DNA of 52,496 nucleotides. It comes from JARFQH01 sp041299015 (GTDB taxonomy: Bacteria; Desulfobacterota; Desulfobacteria; Desulfobacterales; SG8-13). Positions 50,214 through 52,496 of the stretch are shown piece by piece. The position numbers and the translations under genes are program-made. Every line of letters starts with the position of its first letter. Position 1 is the first letter of the stretch. The DNA lies in the NCBI GenBank assembly GCA_041299015.1, contig JBFYWB010000046.1:1-52496 (forward strand), read 5' to 3'. The notes below the pieces were generated by a model, which did no database searches, was not told where the DNA came from, and was given only the letters and a program-made list of their open reading frames with translations.

Positions 50214-52047
50214 GGTTCTTGCCTCTGGAAGCGCGCTGCGCGTGGCGCTTCTGGGCCGGGAGCACGGCCTTGCGCATGCGCACCGCCCGGGGGGTCACCT
50301 CCACCAGTTCATCTTCACGGATGAAGCTGATGGCCTGTTCGAGAGTCGGTGTTTTGATCGGCGAGAGGATGACGTTTTCGTCCTTGCCGGAAGCGCGCAT
50401 GTTGGAAAGCTTTTTTTCCTTGCAGGGATTGACGTCGATATCCTCGCCGCGATTGTGCTCGCCCACGATCATGCCTTCGTAGACCGGATCGCCCGGCACG
50501 ACGAAGAGGCGGCCGCGGGGTTCGAGATTGAACAGCGCGTAGGGAACGGCAGTGCCGGAGCGGTCGGCGACGATGGAGCCGGTGAATCGGCTGGGACACT
50601 CCCCCCTAAAGGGTTCATAGCCCTCGAAAAGGGCGTGCAGGATGCCGGTGCCGCGGGTGTCGGTCAGAAATTCGTCGCGGTATCCGATCAAGGCTCGGGC
50701 GGGGACCGAGAACTCGATTCGGACCCGGCCTTTGCCGTTATTGACCAATTTGGTCATCTTGCCTTTGCGCAACGACAGTTTCTCGGTGACCACGCCGAGG
50801 AAGCGCTCCTCGCAGTCAACCAGCAGCCGTTCAATCGGTTCGAGCTTCAGGTTGCCCTCGTGGCGATAGATCACCTCGGGCCGGCCGACACAGAATTCAA
50901 AATTTTCGCGCCGCATGGTCTCGATGAGGATCGCCAACTGAAATTCCCCCCGGCCTTTGACCACGGTCGCGTCCCGGTCCTCGCCTTCCTCAACCTGAAT
51001 GGCCACGTTGCCCAGGGTCTCCTTCAGCAGCCGCTCACGGATCCGGCCTCCCTGGACGTACTTGCCGTCCTTGCCGCTGAAGGGTGAATCGTTGATCACG
51101 AATCTCATCGATACCGTCGGCTCGTCCACGCTGATCCGCGGCAATGCCCGCGGTGCGTCGCGATTGCAGATCGTATCGCCGATCTTGACCTCCTCGATCC
51201 CGGCCAGCACCACGATATCACCGGCCTGAACCTCATCGGCATCGCGCAGTTTCATGCCCTCGAAAACCTGAAGCTTCGACACCTTGAGCGGCACGCTTTC
51301 ACCGGACTTACCGATGCGCACCAGGTTGTCACGGAAGCGCGCCGTGCCGTTGAAGATCTTGCCGACCGCCAAGCGCCCCAGGTAATCCGAATAGCCGAGG
51401 TCCGACACCCGCATCTGGAACGGCGCCGCGGGATGGTAGGCCGGCCCGGCAATGGCCGCAAGGACCGTGTCCAGAAGCGCGTGCAGGTTTTTTCCTTTTT
51501 CATTCAAGCTCTTTTGGGCAATGCCTTCACGGCCGATGGCATAGAGCAGAGGAAATTCGAGTTGCTCTTCCGTGGCATTCAAATCGAACAAAAGATCGTA
51601 GATTTCATCCAGGACCTCTGCGGGTCGGGCATCCTGGCGATCGATTTTATTGATGACCACGATGATCTTCAGCCCGGCTTCAAGGGCTTTTTTCAGGACG
51701 AAGCGGGTCTGCGGCAAGGGGCCTTCGGAGGCATCGACGAGCAAAATGGCCCCGTCGGCCATGGAGAGCGCCCTTTCGACTTCGCCGCCGAAATCCGCAT
51801 GCCCGGGCGTATCGATGATGTTGATGCGAACATTTTTCCACATCACCGAGCAGTTCTTGGCCGCAATGGTAATGCCGCGTTCCCGCTCCAGATCCATTGT
51901 GTCCATGAGCCGTTCGTCGACCGTCTGATTGTCCCTGAAAAGGCCGCTCTGACGGAAAATGGCATCGACCAGGGTGGTCTTGCCATGGTCGACGTGGGCG
52001 ATGATGGCGATATTTCTGACGTTGTCGTTTGTCACTGCTGCGGTCAT
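50200..52047 (-). CDS. typA: Ribosome-associated GTPase TypA/BipA
   Basis: A 615-residue translational GTPase. G1 is AHVDHGKTT, G2 RERGITI, G3 DTPGHADF, G4 NKID and G5 in LLYAIG. EF-Tu-like and EF-G-like domains follow, with the BipA-specific C-terminal domain (SNMRASGKDENVIL, FIREDELVEVTP). It binds the 70S ribosome and supports 50S assembly and growth at low temperature and under stress. I chose the ATG at 52047 because translation from it begins close to the conserved NIAIIAHVDHGK; GGAAGG lies 8 bases upstream. A terminator-like hairpin lies just upstream in the leader. The csp gene is upstream on the same strand. Confidence 0.96.
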   Translation of the reverse strand: MTAAVTNDNVRNIAIIAHVDHGKTTLVDAIFRQSGLFRDNQTVDERLMDTMDLERERGITIAAKNCSVMWKNVRINIIDTPGHADFGGEVERALSMADGAILLVDASEGPLPQTRFVLKKALEAGLKIIVVINKIDRQDARPAEVLDEIYDLLFDLNATEEQLEFPLLYAIGREGIAQKSLNEKGKNLHALLDTVLAAIAGPAYHPAAPFQMRVSDLGYSDYLGRLAVGKIFNGTARFRDNLVRIGKSGESVPLKVSKLQVFEGMKLRDADEVQAGDIVVLAGIEEVKIGDTICNRDAPRALPRISVDEPTVSMRFVINDSPFSGKDGKYVQGGRIRERLLKETLGNVAIQVEEGEDRDATVVKGRGEFQLAILIETMRRENFEFCVGRPEVIYRHEGNLKLEPIERLLVDCEERFLGVVTEKLSLRKGKMTKLVNNGKGRVRIEFSVPARALIGYRDEFLTDTRGTGILHALFEGYEPFRGECPSRFTGSIVADRSGTAVPYALFNLEPRGRLFVVPGDPVYEGMIVGEHNRGEDIDVNPCKEKKLSNMRASGKDENVILSPIKTPTLEQAISFIREDELVEVTPRAVRMRKAVLPAQKRHAQRASRGKNQKAA

Positions 52048-52061
52048 GGTGCATACCTTCC

Positions 52062-52095
52062 AATAAAACAGGCAGAGCCTCGTTTGACTCTGCCT
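52062..52095 (-). terminator. Terminator-like hairpin in the csp-typA gap
   Basis: Minus-strand AGGCAGAG pairs with CTCTGCCT around a 10-base loop and is followed by GTTTTATTG. It ends about 15 bases before the typA ATG, close to its ribosome site. It may terminate csp transcripts, attenuate typA or occlude translation; the sequence cannot tell which. Confidence 0.6.
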
Positions 52096-52273
52096 CGAAG
52101 ACCGGCTGGGCATCTGCCGCAAGGCCGCGTCCGCTGCGCCGCGGTCGGGCCGTCCTGCCGGAGAAGCGCGAATTCCGGTGCGATCGGGTTGTGATGAAAG
52201 TGATCAGCGGGTGTTTCGGTGCGTATAGGTGCCGAACAAGCCTCCACAGACACCTGGGCCATATCAGTGCGGT

Positions 52274-52474
52274 TTAGAGTGCTTTGACGTTCAATGCCTT
52301 TTGACCGCGCGGGGTTACCTGGATCTCAAAGGAGACCCGATCCGACTTCCGCAAGCCGAAGTGCCCTTCGAAATCGACATTCGATTTGTGGAAAAAGATC
52401 TCGCTTCCGCCTTCGGCTTCGATGAAACCGTATCCCTTGTCCTCGCTGTACCATTTGATTCTGCCTTCAGCCAT
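52274..52474 (-). CDS. Cold-shock domain protein (CspA family)
   Basis: A 66-residue cold-shock protein with a five-strand OB fold. It has the RNP1-like KGYGFIE (residues 13-19) and RNP2-like IFFHKS (26-31). It binds single-stranded RNA/DNA as an RNA chaperone. The ATG at 52474 is preceded by GAGAGGAG 10 bases upstream; the promoter is beyond the window. Position two genes from typA and near the DEAD-box helicase gives a cluster related to cold and translation. Confidence 0.94.
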   Translation of the reverse strand: MAEGRIKWYSEDKGYGFIEAEGGSEIFFHKSNVDFEGHFGLRKSDRVSFEIQVTPRGQKALNVKAL

Positions 52475-52496
52475 AACGATAAGGTACTCCTCTCGA

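Noticed and set aside
1..52496. CRISPR arrays, insertion sequences, tRNA/rRNA genes, toxin-antitoxin or phage-defence operons
   Set aside because: I looked for regularly spaced repeats, transposase or integrase motifs, tRNA-like cloverleaf ends and known defence-gene signatures and found none that I could support.

Overview
The window is a G+C-rich chromosomal segment from what looks like an anaerobic, sulfate-reducer-type member of the Desulfobacterota (a Desulfosarcina/Desulfobacteraceae-like bacterium). That reading rests on an NfnAB electron-bifurcating transhydrogenase pair, a short 'core MetE'-type methionine synthase, two octahaem cytochrome systems, a molybdopterin oxidoreductase with no Tat signal, and a sigma-54 enhancer-binding regulator. 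It is an inference from gene content. I see no rRNA, tRNA, CRISPR array, insertion sequence or prophage.

Layout. 1-5.7 kb: nfnA/nfnB (nfnB cut by the window edge), tatD, a MoxR ATPase/CoxE-like VWA pair and the core-MetE-like gene. 6-14.8 kb: a zinc-ribbon protein with tatA, ssb, an RlmL-like rRNA methyltransferase, an orphan molybdoenzyme, a TIGR01777 epimerase, xth and a DUF2156 protein. 14.9-24.3 kb: a nine-gene aromatic operon on the minus strand (trpE-G-D-C-F-B-A-aroF-aroB). It is preceded by a promoter, a leader peptide with four consecutive Trp codons and a rho-independent attenuator. 24.6-28 kb: a small lipoprotein, a YceI protein, a ferric-reductase-like flavocytochrome and a ferritin-like protein.

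28.2-36 kb is a respiratory island. An octahaem tetrathionate-reductase-type cytochrome (OTR) with a membrane cytochrome b faces, across a 485-base gap, a PAS/AAA+/Fis sigma-54 activator. The gap holds a near-consensus sigma-54 promoter pointing at OTR and a perfect 24-bp palindrome about 150 bp upstream of it, which fits an enhancer site for the adjacent activator. Downstream lie a UspA-like protein and a GAF protein, then a convergent NapC/NrfH-type tetrahaem cytochrome with a hydroxylamine-oxidoreductase-type octahaem cytochrome. Together these suggest quinol-linked reduction of sulfur and/or nitrogen oxyanions, such as tetrathionate, nitrite or hydroxylamine.

36.3-45.6 kb: cysE-cysK, kdsC, an ExeA-type ATPase with a long linker and an unusual AT-rich C-terminus, uppP, an aminotransferase and a YgiQ radical-SAM protein. 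45.7-52.5 kb: a SLOG-like protein, ywbE and a DEAD-box RNA helicase, then nth, wrbA, typA/bipA and a cold-shock protein. The helicase leader carries a promoter followed by an intrinsic-terminator-like hairpin. A second such hairpin sits just before typA. This suggests transcription attenuation in a cluster related to cold and ribosome assembly.

The most distinctive material is the regulated OTR island, the trp attenuator and the helicase leader. No wholly unknown multi-gene system is evident.
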